The notes under the pieces are model-generated. The model saw only the letters and a list, made by a program, of their open reading frames with translations. It searched no databases and was not told the DNA's origin. Position numbers and translations under genes: made by a program. 64,000 nucleotides of DNA from Streptomyces formicae (GTDB lineage Bacteria; Actinomycetota; Actinomycetes; Streptomycetales; Streptomycetaceae), in the NCBI RefSeq assembly GCF_002556545.1, contig NZ_CP022685.1, positions 2,108,001 through 2,172,000 of the forward strand, written 5' to 3'. Shown piece after piece: positions 1 through 7,417 of the stretch. Position 1 is the stretch's first letter; each line of letters begins with the position of its first letter.

Positions 1-1
1 G

Positions 2-460
2 CCGGTCGGTCCCACCGACTGGATCCGCGAGGGTGAGCTGGCCCACCTCGCCACCAGCAGGCACAGCGCGGCGCTGACCGGCCTGCCGGTGGCCCCCGCC
101 ATCGACAACCTCATCCTCGACGGGGGCGGCGACCGCTCCCTGGACGAGATGGTCGCGGCCACGGAGCGCGGTCTCCTGCTGACCTGCCTCTGGTACATCC
201 GCGAGGTCGACCCGGCGACGCTGCTGCTCACAGGGCTGACCAGGGACGGCGTCTACCTCGTGGAGAACGGCGAGGTGGTGGGCGAGGTGAACAACTTCCG
301 GTTCAACGAGTCGCCGGTCGGGCTGCTCGGCCGGGCCACCGAGGCGGGCCGCACGGAGAAGACGCTGCCGCGCGAATGGGGCGACTACTTCACCCGGGCC
401 GCGATGCCCGCGCTGCGCGTCCCGGATTTCAATATGAGTTCGGTCAGCCAGGGCGTATAA
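2..460 (+). CDS. TldD/PmbA family metalloprotease, C-terminal part (partial)
   Basis: The 5' end lies outside the window; the reading frame is open from base 2 to the TAA at 458-460, giving about 152 residues. The stretch with LLLTCLWYIREVDP, LLLTGLTRDGVYLVENGE and VNNFRFNESP is the characteristic C-terminal region of TldD/PmbA (TldE) proteins, which work as a heterodimeric Zn protease on modified peptides and unfolded proteins. The metal-binding HExxxH part would be upstream and cannot be seen. Only 57 bases separate it from the tyrS start. Family assignment is confident; which of the two subunits it is (TldE/PmbA-like more likely) is inferred. Confidence 0.8.
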   Translation, partial: PVGPTDWIREGELAHLATSRHSAALTGLPVAPAIDNLILDGGGDRSLDEMVAATERGLLLTCLWYIREVDPATLLLTGLTRDGVYLVENGEVVGEVNNFRFNESPVGLLGRATEAGRTEKTLPREWGDYFTRAAMPALRVPDFNMSSVSQGV

Positions 461-517
461 CCTCGGACCGTGCACGTCAGTGCACCCATTAAGCACACCC
501 AAGGAGACGCGAGACCC

Positions 518-1786
518 GTGACGGACATCGTCGACGAGCTGAAGTGGCGGGGGCTCTTCGCCCTGTCCACCGATGAAGACGCACTGCGCAAGGCGCTCGC
601 GGACGGTCCCGTCACGTTCTATTGCGGCTTCGACCCGACCGCGGCGAGCCTGCACGTGGGACACCTCGTGCAGGTCCTCACCATCCGCCGGCTCCAGCAG
701 GCGGGGCACCGTCCGCTGGCCCTGGTCGGCGGCGCGACGGGGCAGATCGGTGACCCCCGACCGACCGCCGAGCGCACCCTGAACGACCCCGAGACGATCG
801 CGAACTGGGTGGGCAGGCTGCGCACCCAGATCGAGCCGTTCCTGTCCTTCGAGGGCGAGAACGCCGCGACCATGGTCAACAACCTGGACTGGACGGCGGG
901 CCTCTCCGCCATCGAGTTCCTGCGCGACATCGGCAAGCACTTCCGGGTGAACAAGATGCTCACCAAGGAGTCGGTCGCCCGCCGCCTGGAGTCCCAGGAG
1001 GGCATCTCCTACACGGAGTTCAGCTACCAGCTCCTCCAGGGCATGGACTTCCTTGAGCTCTACCGGCGGTACGGCTGCACGCTGCAGACCGGCGGCAGCG
1101 ACCAGTGGGGCAACCTCACGGCGGGCATCGACCTGATCCACCGCCTGGAGCCGGACGCCACGGTGCACGCCATGGGCACGCCGCTGATGGTCAAGGCGGA
1201 CGGCACCAAGTTCGGCAAGACCGAGGGCGGCGCCGTCTGGCTCGACCCCGAGCTGACCACGCCGTACGCGTTCTACCAGTTCTGGCTGAACGTGGACGAC
1301 CGGGACATCTCGACCTACCTGCGGATCCTCTCCTTCAAGTCCCGCGAGGAGCTGGAGGAGATCGAGAAGCAGACCGAGGAGCGTCCGCAGGCGCGGGCCG
1401 CGCAGCGCGCGCTCGCCGAGGAGCTGACGACGCTGGTGCACGGCGCCGACCAGTGCGCCGCGGTGATCGCCGCGTCCAAGGCCCTCTTCGGGCAGGGCGA
1501 CCTCACCGATCTCGACGAGGCCACGCTGAGCGCGGCGCTCTCGGAGCTGCCGCGCGTCCAGGTCGCCGAGCTCGGCCAGGTCGTGGACCTGCTCGCCGAG
1601 GTCGGCCTGGTGGCGAGCAAGTCCGCCGCCCGGCGCACGGTGAAGGAGGGCGGTGCCTACGTGAACAACGTCAAGGTCGCCGCCGAGGACGCCGTCCCCG
1701 GCAGGGACGAGCTGCTGCACGGCCGCTGGCTCGTCCTGCGCCGCGGCAAGAAGAACCTGGCCGCGGTCGAGGTCACCGCGGGCTGA
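518..1786 (+). CDS. tyrS: Tyrosyl-tRNA synthetase
   Basis: Charges tRNA-Tyr with tyrosine in the cytoplasm; class I aminoacyl-tRNA synthetase of 422 residues, the usual bacterial length. The HIGH signature appears as HVGH (residues 46-49) and the KMSKS loop as KFGKT (231-235); the [13 protein letters not shown] context is diagnostic. The C-terminal 70 residues form an S4-type RNA-binding domain ([18 protein letters not shown]). I place the start at the GTG at 518 because AAGGAG lies at 501-506, just upstream; the reading frame is open further upstream to 470 but that extension has no ribosome site. A strong hairpin follows the stop. Confidence 0.97.
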   Translation: MTDIVDELKWRGLFALSTDEDALRKALADGPVTFYCGFDPTAASLHVGHLVQVLTIRRLQQAGHRPLALVGGATGQIGDPRPTAERTLNDPETIANWVGRLRTQIEPFLSFEGENAATMVNNLDWTAGLSAIEFLRDIGKHFRVNKMLTKESVARRLESQEGISYTEFSYQLLQGMDFLELYRRYGCTLQTGGSDQWGNLTAGIDLIHRLEPDATVHAMGTPLMVKADGTKFGKTEGGAVWLDPELTTPYAFYQFWLNVDDRDISTYLRILSFKSREELEEIEKQTEERPQARAAQRALAEELTTLVHGADQCAAVIAASKALFGQGDLTDLDEATLSAALSELPRVQVAELGQVVDLLAEVGLVASKSAARRTVKEGGAYVNNVKVAAEDAVPGRDELLHGRWLVLRRGKKNLAAVEVTAG

Positions 1787-1800
1787 CGTCCGGAGCGTTC

Positions 1801-1840
1801 CGTACGACGGCGAGGGCCTGCGTACGACGGCGAGGGCCCG
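1801..1840. repeat. 20-bp near-perfect tandem direct repeat
   Basis: CGTACGACGGCGAGGGCC at 1801 recurs at 1821, so the sequence just before the terminator stem is duplicated once. The second copy supplies the left arm of the terminator hairpin. Confidence 0.8.
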
Positions 1841-1874
1841 GCCCCCTTCACCAGGGGGTCGGGCCCTCGCCGTC
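1826..1874. terminator. Bidirectional terminator hairpin between tyrS and the GlsB-type gene
   Basis: A 21-bp stem (left arm 1826-1846, right arm 1854-1874) with only one G-T pair and a 7-base loop sits between two convergent genes, so it can end transcription from both sides. No T-run follows, as is usual in Streptomyces. Confidence 0.85.
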
Positions 1875-1882
1875 CGCGTGGT

Positions 1883-2158
1883 TCAGGTCGTCTGTCTGTT
1901 GCCCTTGATCATCTTGTACGCCGCGTCACCGACACCGACCACGACGACCGCCGCGACCAGCTGCAACGCGTGCCGGCCCCAGTCGATGCCCCGGGTCTCG
2001 TTGATGCCGAACTTCGTCGCGAGCCAGTTGCCCACGACCGCGCCGATGATGCCGAACACGGTGGTCAGCCAGAGCGGACTGTGCTGCTTGCCGGGCAGGA
2101 TCGCCTTGGCGATCAGCCCCAGCACGAATCCCACGATGATCGCCCACAACCAGCCCAT
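1883..2158 (-). CDS. GlsB/YeaQ/YmgE family stress-response membrane protein
   Basis: A 91-residue protein of the transglycosylase-associated/GlsB family, small cytoplasmic-membrane proteins whose expression rises in stress and whose exact role is unknown. Three hydrophobic segments are visible: MGWLWAIIVGFVLGLIAKAI, the stretch around WLTTVFGIIGAVVGNWLA, and LVAAVVVVGVGDA. The glycine-rich GFVLGLIAK and GIIGAVVGN pattern is the family signature. Start chosen at the ATG preceded by GAGGAGGC on the minus strand; the long upstream reading frame has no ribosome site. Convergent with tyrS. Confidence 0.88.
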   Translation of the reverse strand: MGWLWAIIVGFVLGLIAKAILPGKQHSPLWLTTVFGIIGAVVGNWLATKFGINETRGIDWGRHALQLVAAVVVVGVGDAAYKMIKGNRQTT

Positions 2159-2372
2159 CACTGCCTCCTCGTACGGCTCGACATGAGCAGTAACGCAAGT
2201 GTCTGTCCGTCCCCCGTACGGCGCATGTCGGGCACCGCCATACGTGGCGAGGCGCAGGAAGTACACCGAGGTGGGGCGTCCCCCGGTCTCGTAGGCGACG
2301 GAGCCCCGGCGTAACGTGGAACGCGGTCCGGGCCGGGGAGAGCTCGGCGGAACGGGCAGGTGGTGGAACGTG

Positions 2373-2759
2373 ATGCGGAAGCGGAGCGGCGCCGAGGTCT
2401 TCCGGATCACGGGAGCCAGGCAGGGGCTCGCCGAGGACGTCCGCGGCAGGCAGCGGCGGTACGTGATCTCGATGTCGATCAGGACCCTGTCGGTCGTCGC
2501 GGCGGCGACGCTGTGGAACGTCGAGCGGCATGTCGCCCTCGTCGCTCTGGTACTCGGAGTTCTCCTCCCGTACATCTCCGTGGTGATCGCCAACGCCGGT
2601 CGCGAGAGCAATCCCGCGCTTCCTTCGACGTTCGTACCCGCTCCTTCTCGGCCAATGCTCGCGCCGCCCGCTCCCGCGGCCGCCGCGGAATCCGTCCCGG
2701 AAGATCCCCTGGGGCCCGCCCACGACCAGCGGCGCGGCTCATCGCGTGATCAGAACTGA
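2373..2759 (+). CDS. DUF3099 family small membrane protein
   Basis: 128 residues. Two hydrophobic helices (about residues 31-50 and 54-76) lie in the central part, preceded by a short charged segment (MRKRSGAEVFRITGARQGL) and followed by a proline/alanine-rich tail. This matches actinobacterial DUF3099 proteins, which have no assigned function. The ATG at 2373 is directly preceded by an in-frame GTG at 2370 and either could be the start; no strong ribosome site is visible. Transcribed divergently from the GlsB-type gene. Confidence 0.65.
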   Translation: MRKRSGAEVFRITGARQGLAEDVRGRQRRYVISMSIRTLSVVAAATLWNVERHVALVALVLGVLLPYISVVIANAGRESNPALPSTFVPAPSRPMLAPPAPAAAAESVPEDPLGPAHDQRRGSSRDQN

Positions 2760-2778
2760 CCGTCGACGTTCCGCCAAG

Positions 2779-2880
2779 CTCAAGAAAACCTCAGATCAAT
2801 CATGTAGTTCCGGTGCCAGTTGCCGGGCCCTCCATGACATACTTCGTACGCGCTCCGCATCCCCCGTCGGAGCGACAGAC
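2779..2880. repeat. 102-bp direct repeat, copy 1
   Basis: Begins CTCAAGAAAACCTCAGATCA and recurs at 3388-3489 with 4 mismatches in 102 positions. It contains a perfect 7-bp hairpin (CGCTCCG at 2851-2857, CGGAGCG at 2868-2874). This copy lies 88 bases before the small zinc-type gene at 2969. Confidence 0.95.
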
Positions 2881-2968
2881 CGACGCCGGGCAGCTCCCCC
2901 CGTGGCTGCTCGGCGTCGCCTTGTTCCATGGGCAGTTGACCACGACTGCGAAGCACTTGGACGCGACT

Positions 2969-3202
2969 GTGAGTGACGAAACCCCCATCTGTTCCGCCAA
3001 GGGCTGCCGCGTCGCCGCGGTCTGGGTGCTCGCCTGGAACAACCCCAAGATCCACACCCCGGAGCGCCGCAAGACGTGGCTCGCGTGCGAGGAGCACCGG
3101 GAGCATCTCTCCCAGTTCCTGGGGGTGCGCGGGATGCTCAAGGACGTCGTGACGCTGCCCGAATGGGAGTCCCGCGACAGCGGCTCGGCCGCCGACCACT
3201 GA
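2969..3202 (+). CDS. Small conserved actinobacterial protein with CxxxxC...CxxH motif
   Basis: 77 residues. Near the start it has CSAKGC and later CEEH, which together could bind one zinc ion; between them lies the strongly conserved-looking VAAVWVLAWNNPKIHTPERR. I recall such proteins in Streptomyces genomes under the misleading name acetone carboxylase, to which they have no visible resemblance. The GTG at 2969 is chosen because it directly precedes the conserved segment; longer frames begin inside the upstream repeat. No clear ribosome site. Function unknown. Confidence 0.65.
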   Translation: MSDETPICSAKGCRVAAVWVLAWNNPKIHTPERRKTWLACEEHREHLSQFLGVRGMLKDVVTLPEWESRDSGSAADH

Positions 3203-3387
3203 GCGGAAGCTTCCGTCGAGTGCTGAGCGGCACCCTCCGTGGACCACTGGGTCGAACCTGCCATGGTCCGCCGAGCGGAATCCGCTCCGGAGCGCCGAGC
3301 AACTCGAGCGAGCAGCCGTTTCCGGGCCCGTTCTCACCAACTCCCCACCCCTCAAGGCCCGTTGAGGACCTTCCTGACCTGGCAAAC
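3203..3387. other. Non-coding spacer with several small palindromes
   Basis: No gene seen. It holds short self-complementary elements: GAGCGGAATCCGCTC (3273-3287), CGCTCCGGAGCG (3283-3294) and CCTCAA/TTGAGG around a 6-base loop (3350-3367). The last lies just before repeat copy 2 and could act as a weak terminator for the gene ending at 3202. Confidence 0.5.
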
Positions 3388-3489
3388 CTCAAGAAAACCT
3401 CAGATCAATCATGTAGTTCCGGTGCCGGTTGCCGGGCCCCCCGTGACATACTTCGTACGCGCTCCGCATCCCCCGTCGGAGCGACGGAC
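3388..3489. repeat. 102-bp direct repeat, copy 2
   Basis: Second copy of the element at 2779-2880, with the same internal hairpin (3460-3466 with 3477-3483). It ends 65 bases before the start of the 40-residue membrane peptide gene, so both copies sit upstream of small plus-strand genes and may carry the same promoter or leader. Confidence 0.95.
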
Positions 3490-3554
3490 CCACAAGCCAA
3501 CACCCCTGCGCGTGGTTCCGTGCGGTCATTTCCGTGACGAAGGGGGGTGGATAA

Positions 3555-3677
3555 ATGAATGATCGTCAGTGGCAGCCGCGCAAGCGCTGGACCGGTCCCG
3601 AGAAGTGGCAGGTCTGCATCGGATTGCTCGGCTTACTCGCAACGATCACCGGATGTGTGGGGCAGTTCGTCCAGTAG
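3555..3677 (+). CDS. 40-residue single-pass membrane peptide
   Basis: ATG at 3555 is preceded by a strong ribosome site, GAAGGGGGG, 8 bases upstream. The product begins MNDRQWQPRKRW, has a basic/aromatic head, then one hydrophobic stretch (about residues 20-33, VCIGLLGLLATITG) and ends VGQFVQ. It predicts a small membrane-anchored peptide with the positive end inside. I do not recognise a family. Repeat copy 2 forms most of the upstream region and two terminator-like hairpins follow the stop, which supports a real transcription unit. Confidence 0.65.
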   Translation: MNDRQWQPRKRWTGPEKWQVCIGLLGLLATITGCVGQFVQ

Positions 3678-3728
3678 GGCGCCCACCCACGAGAGACGCG
3701 GTCGCGCCGGTCCTGCTGCACAAGCAGC

Positions 3729-3759
3729 GAGCCCGGTCGAGTCTTAGGCGACCGGGCTC
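3729..3759 (+). terminator. Terminator hairpin after the small membrane peptide gene
   Basis: Perfect 11-bp stem (GAGCCCGGTCG at 3729-3739, complement at 3749-3759) with a 9-base loop, 50 bases after the stop codon. Confidence 0.75.
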
Positions 3760-3772
3760 GTGAACTACTGCG

Positions 3773-3809
3773 CGAAGGGCCTCACTCTGGCAGGAGTTGG
3801 GGCCCTTCG
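3773..3809. terminator. Second hairpin, between the small gene and moaA
   Basis: CGAAGGGCC (3773-3781) pairs with GGCCCTTCG (3801-3809) around a 19-base loop. It lies between two convergent genes and may serve moaA on the minus strand. Confidence 0.6.
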
Positions 3810-3893
3810 TCATGCCCGGTGACAACCGCTCATGACCCTGGAAATACTACAGGTCGCGGCGCCCCTGGGTTAAGTCATAAGAGTCATTGCCCG

Positions 3894-4901
3894 CTAGCCG
3901 CCGATCGCCGACATCGGCCGCTCCGGCTGCAGGAACGACGGGTCGTCCAGGCCCGAGCCCGCCTTCTTGCCCCACATCGCCAGCTTCCAGATGCGGGCGA
4001 TCGCCTCGTCCGAGCCGTCCGTGCTGTCCTCGGGGGCCGCGCGGAGGGCTCCTCGCAGGTCGGTCTCCTCGGTGGCGAACAGGCAGGTGCGCACCTGGCC
4101 GTCGGCCGTCAGTCTCGTACGGTCGCAGGCCGAGCAGAAGGGGCGGGTGACGGAGGCGATGACGCCGACGCGGTGCGGGCCGCCGTCCACGATCCAGCGC
4201 TCGGCGGGGGCCGAGCCGCGCTCCGTGGAGCCCTCTTCGGTGAGCTCGAAGCGCGTCCGCAGGGACTCCAGGATGTCACCGGCCGTGATCATGCCGTCGC
4301 GCTTCCAGCCGTGCTGGGCGTCGAGCGGCATCTGCTCGATGAAACGCAGCTCGTAGTCGTTCTCCACGGCCCAGGCGAGCAGGTCCGGGGCCTCGTCGTC
4401 GTTCAGGCCCGGCATCAGGACGGTGTTCACCTTGACCGGGGTCAGGCCCGCGTCGCGGGCCGCTTCGAGTCCTTCGAGGACGTCCTTGTGGCGGTCACGA
4501 CGGGTGAGTGTCTTGAAGACGTCGGGGCGCAGGGTGTCCAGGGAGACGTTGACCCGGTCGAGGCCCGCCGCCTTGAGGGCCTTGGCGGTGCGCTTGAGGC
4601 CGATGCCGTTCGTCGTCAGGGACATCTTGGGGCGCGGCTCCAACTGCGCGCAGCGCTCCACGATGCCGACGAGGCCGGGACGGAGCAGCGGCTCGCCGCC
4701 GGTGAAGCGGATCTCGGTGATGCCCAGCTGGGTGACGGCGATGCGGACAAGCCGGACGATCTCGTCGTCGGTGAGCAGATCCGGCTTGGCAAGCCACTGG
4801 AGGCCCTCTTCGGGCATGCAGTACGTGCAGCGCAGATTGCAGCGGTCGGTCAGTGAAACGCGCAGGTCAGTGGCTACTCGGCCAAAGGTATCGATGAGCA
4901 C
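3894..4901 (-). CDS. moaA: GTP 3',8-cyclase MoaA
   Basis: Radical SAM enzyme for the first step of molybdenum cofactor synthesis, converting GTP to 3',8-cyclo-GTP together with MoaC. 335 residues. The N-terminal cluster motif CNLRCTYC (residues 21-28) binds the SAM-associated 4Fe-4S cluster; the C-terminal cysteines in PFCSACDRTRL and RTC hold the second cluster that binds GTP. The protein ends in GG, the conserved MoaA tail needed for catalysis. Start is GTG at 4901, with GGAGGGGG just upstream on the minus strand. Confidence 0.96.
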   Translation of the reverse strand: MLIDTFGRVATDLRVSLTDRCNLRCTYCMPEEGLQWLAKPDLLTDDEIVRLVRIAVTQLGITEIRFTGGEPLLRPGLVGIVERCAQLEPRPKMSLTTNGIGLKRTAKALKAAGLDRVNVSLDTLRPDVFKTLTRRDRHKDVLEGLEAARDAGLTPVKVNTVLMPGLNDDEAPDLLAWAVENDYELRFIEQMPLDAQHGWKRDGMITAGDILESLRTRFELTEEGSTERGSAPAERWIVDGGPHRVGVIASVTRPFCSACDRTRLTADGQVRTCLFATEETDLRGALRAAPEDSTDGSDEAIARIWKLAMWGKKAGSGLDDPSFLQPERPMSAIGG

Positions 4902-5002
4902 TGCGGCCCCCTCCCCGGCGGTTGGATGCTGATGTTCCCGACGTCTACGACCCTACGCCAGACCTCTGACAACGCCATGGGCCATTTGACACGAGGAACG
5001 GC

Positions 5003-5036
5003 GCGGCCGCGTCGTAGGACTCTACGACGCGGCCGC
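5003..5036 (-). terminator. Terminator hairpin after the symporter gene
   Basis: Perfect 15-bp stem (5003-5017 with 5022-5036) around the tetraloop GACT. It lies 25 bases beyond the stop of the symporter gene on the minus strand. Confidence 0.85.
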
Positions 5037-5060
5037 TACGAGCACGTGAACACCTACCGG

Positions 5061-6698
5061 TCAGTGGGCTCCGACGCCGGTGAGGGACTTGACCTCCAGC
5101 TCGGCGTACTTGCCCTTGTCCGGCTCCTCCTTGGACAGGAGCGAGCCGATCCAGCCGAGCAGGAAGCCCAGCGGGATGGAGATCAGGCCCGGGTTCTCCA
5201 GCGGGAAGAAGTCGAAGTTCGCGTCGGGGAACATCGAGGAGGGCTTGCCGGAGACCACCGGCGAGAACAGCACGAGCCCGACGGCGGCGACCAGACCGCC
5301 GTAGATCGACCAGAGCGCGCCCTGCGTGGTGAACCGCTTCCAGAACAGGCTGTAGAGGATCGTCGGCAGGTTCGCCGATGCCGCGACCGCGAAGGCGAGG
5401 GCGACGAGCCCCGCGACGTTCAGGTCGCGGGCGAGGGCGCCGAGCGCGATGGAGACGATGCCGATGAAGACGGTCGACCAGCGGGCCGCCTTCATCTCCT
5501 CCTTCTCGGTGGCCTTGCCCTTGCGGATGACGTTCGCGTAGATGTCGTGCGCGAACGAGGACGACGAGGCGAGGGTGAGGCCCGCGACGACCGCGAGGAT
5601 GGTGGCGAAGGCGACCGCGGAGATCACCGCGAGCAGGATGGCGCCGCCGGTCGAGTCGCCACCGCCGCCGATCTCCAGGGCGGCGAGCGGCGCCGCGGTG
5701 TTGCCCGCCTTGTTCGAGGCGATGATGTCGCCGGGCTTGAGCAGCGCGGCGGCGCCGAAGCCGAGGACGATCGTCATCAGGTAGAAGGCGCCGATGATGC
5801 CGATCGCCCAGTTCACGGACTTACGGGCGGCCTTGGCCGTGGGCACCGTGTAGAAGCGGATCAGGATGTGCGGCAGGCCCGCGGTGCCGAGGACCAGGGC
5901 GATGCCGAGCGAGATGAAGTCCAGCTTCGAGGTGCCGCTCGCGCCGTACTTGAGGCCGGGCTCGAGGAACTTCGAGCCATGGCCGCTGTTGGAGGCGGCC
6001 GAGCCGAGCAGGTCGGAGACGTTGAAGTGGAACTTCAGCAGGATCAGGAAGGTGATGAGGATGGTGCCGGTGATGAGCAGGACGGCCTTGACCATCTGCA
6101 CCCAGGTGGTGCCCTTCATGCCGCCGATGGTCACGTAGACGATCATCAGGACGCCGACGAGGGCGACGATGAGGACCTTGCCCGCGTCGGAGGTGATGCC
6201 GAGGAGGAGCGAGACCAGGACGCCCGCGCCCGCCATCTGCGCGAGCAGATAGAAGATCGACACGACGATGGTGGAGGTGCCCGCCGCCGTACGGACCGGG
6301 CGCTGGCGCATCCGGTAGGCGAGGACGTCGCCCATCGTGTAGCGGCCGGAGTTGCGCAGCGGCTCGGCGACCAGGAGCAGCGCCACGAGCCAGGCGACGA
6401 GGAAGCCGATGGAGTAGAGGAACCCGTCGTACCCGAAGAGCGCGATGGCGCCCGCGATGCCGAGGAAGGACGCGGCGGACATGTAGTCGCCGGAGATCGC
6501 CAGGCCGTTCTGGAAGCCGGTGAACTGGCGCCCGCCCGCGTAGAAGTCGGCGGCGCTCTTGGTCTGCCGTCCCGCCCAGACGGTGATGACCAGCGTCGCG
6601 ACGACGAAGGCCGCGAAGAGGCTGATGATCAGTGGCCGGTGCTCGGAGGCGTCCGAGGCCGCCGCGAGGTCGATGACGGCGGTGTGCGCGGGGCTCAT
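5061..6698 (-). CDS. Sodium:solute symporter, acetate/monocarboxylate type (ActP/MctC-like)
   Basis: 545 residues, about 13 hydrophobic segments, in the cytoplasmic membrane. The segment TKSAADFYAGGRQFTGFQNGLAISGDYMSAASFLG near the N-terminus is the hallmark of SSS-family cation-acetate symporters. Known relatives take up acetate, pyruvate or propionate with Na+ or H+. The start codon overlaps the stop of the upstream DUF485 gene in an ATGA, so the two are translationally coupled, an arrangement typical of ActP with YjcH-type proteins. The precise substrate cannot be read from the sequence. Confidence 0.9.
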   Translation of the reverse strand: MSPAHTAVIDLAAASDASEHRPLIISLFAAFVVATLVITVWAGRQTKSAADFYAGGRQFTGFQNGLAISGDYMSAASFLGIAGAIALFGYDGFLYSIGFLVAWLVALLLVAEPLRNSGRYTMGDVLAYRMRQRPVRTAAGTSTIVVSIFYLLAQMAGAGVLVSLLLGITSDAGKVLIVALVGVLMIVYVTIGGMKGTTWVQMVKAVLLITGTILITFLILLKFHFNVSDLLGSAASNSGHGSKFLEPGLKYGASGTSKLDFISLGIALVLGTAGLPHILIRFYTVPTAKAARKSVNWAIGIIGAFYLMTIVLGFGAAALLKPGDIIASNKAGNTAAPLAALEIGGGGDSTGGAILLAVISAVAFATILAVVAGLTLASSSSFAHDIYANVIRKGKATEKEEMKAARWSTVFIGIVSIALGALARDLNVAGLVALAFAVAASANLPTILYSLFWKRFTTQGALWSIYGGLVAAVGLVLFSPVVSGKPSSMFPDANFDFFPLENPGLISIPLGFLLGWIGSLLSKEEPDKGKYAELEVKSLTGVGAH

Positions 6699-7063
6699 GC
6701 CGCTCCCTCCATACGGGACTTGATCGCCTCGGCCTTGGGGTCGAGCTTCGACGCGGCGTGGCGGGAGTAGAACCAGGCGATGAGGAACGTGGTCAGGAAC
6801 TGCCCGAGGCCGAGCGCGAGGGCGACGTTGATGTTGCCGAAGAGCTTGGTGCCCATGAAGTCGCCCGCGTAGTTGGAGAGCAGGACGTACACCAGGTACC
6901 AGGTGATGAAGGCGATGGTGAGCGGGAAGGCGAACGAGCGGTGCGCTTGGCGCAGTTCACCGAATTCCGCACTCTCCTGCACCTCGATGAACTCCTCCGT
7001 GGAGGGCGCGTGGGGAGTGGGTTCTGAGCCGCCCTTCGAAGGTGGCGGGGCGTCGGTGGCCAC
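6695..7063 (-). CDS. DUF485 family membrane protein (YjcH-like symporter partner)
   Basis: 122 residues with two membrane helices (around ITWYLVYVLLSNYAG and LGQFLTTFLIAWFY) and the family signature AHRSFAFPLTIAF and FYSRHAASKLDP. Such proteins accompany SSS symporters and are thought to be accessory subunits. I choose the GTG at 7063 because GAGGAG lies 8 bases before it; an in-frame ATG at 7111 would add 16 residues but has a poorer site. The stop overlaps the symporter start by four bases. Confidence 0.85.
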   Translation of the reverse strand: MATDAPPPSKGGSEPTPHAPSTEEFIEVQESAEFGELRQAHRSFAFPLTIAFITWYLVYVLLSNYAGDFMGTKLFGNINVALALGLGQFLTTFLIAWFYSRHAASKLDPKAEAIKSRMEGAA

Positions 7064-7282
7064 GGAGTCTCCTCGTGGTGCGGGTGGGGTGGGGACGGAC
7101 AGTTGTTCCATGGGCTCTGATCTCTCGCTCCGACAGTGACGCGGATCACGTGAGCCACGGATGGCGATGCTAAGGCCATGGAGGCGTGATCCGACAGGGG
7201 GTTGATGTTGCTTCTGTGACGTACTCAACGTCGGGGCGACACGTGCGACGCGGCCCAACTCCCCGGTTTCTTCGGCAAGTCA

Positions 7283-7312
7283 TTGCTGGCCTGGGACTTC
7301 CCGGGTTAGCTT
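7283..7312 (+). promoter_or_regulatory. Candidate promoter of the first subtilisin gene
   Basis: TTGCTG (7283-7288) and TAGCTT (7307-7312) with an 18-base spacer fit a vegetative Streptomyces promoter. It would give a leader of about 100 bases containing the hairpin and the 12-bp repeats. Confidence 0.45.
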
Positions 7313-7336
7313 CACCCTGAACCACCCGTCATGTAC

Positions 7337-7365
7337 CTGCCCGAGCACCACCTGTGTTCGGGCAG
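7337..7365 (+). promoter_or_regulatory. Leader hairpin
   Basis: CTGCCCGA (7337-7344) and TCGGGCAG (7358-7365) form a perfect 8-bp stem with a 13-base loop in the presumed 5' leader of the protease gene. Confidence 0.5.
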
Positions 7366-7401
7366 TTCCGTATGCGATTCCGTGTGCGGTTCCGTCTCCG
7401 G
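7366..7401. repeat. Three 12-bp tandem direct repeats
   Basis: TTCCGTATGCGA, TTCCGTGTGCGG and TTCCGTCTCCGG follow one another without gaps, ending 16 bases before the protease start codon. The regular spacing suggests a regulator binding array. Confidence 0.7.
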
Positions 7402-7417
7402 ATGATGTGGAGATCCC

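Larger units (their letters stand above)
7064..7417. other. 354-bp divergent intergenic region
   Basis: Separates the minus-strand DUF485/symporter operon from the plus-strand protease. It holds a candidate promoter (7283-7312), a hairpin (7337-7365) and three 12-bp direct repeats (7366-7401), each listed separately. No further gene seen. Confidence 0.7.

Noticed and set aside
1970..2314. Plus-strand frame over the GlsB-type gene and its upstream region
   Set aside because: No ribosome site, no domain, and it is antisense to a recognisable small membrane protein.
4926..6770. 614-codon open frame opposite the symporter gene
   Set aside because: It has the Arg/Glu/Asp/Gly-rich low-complexity composition of an antisense shadow in high-GC DNA; the opposite strand encodes a clear SSS symporter with a ribosome site and terminator.
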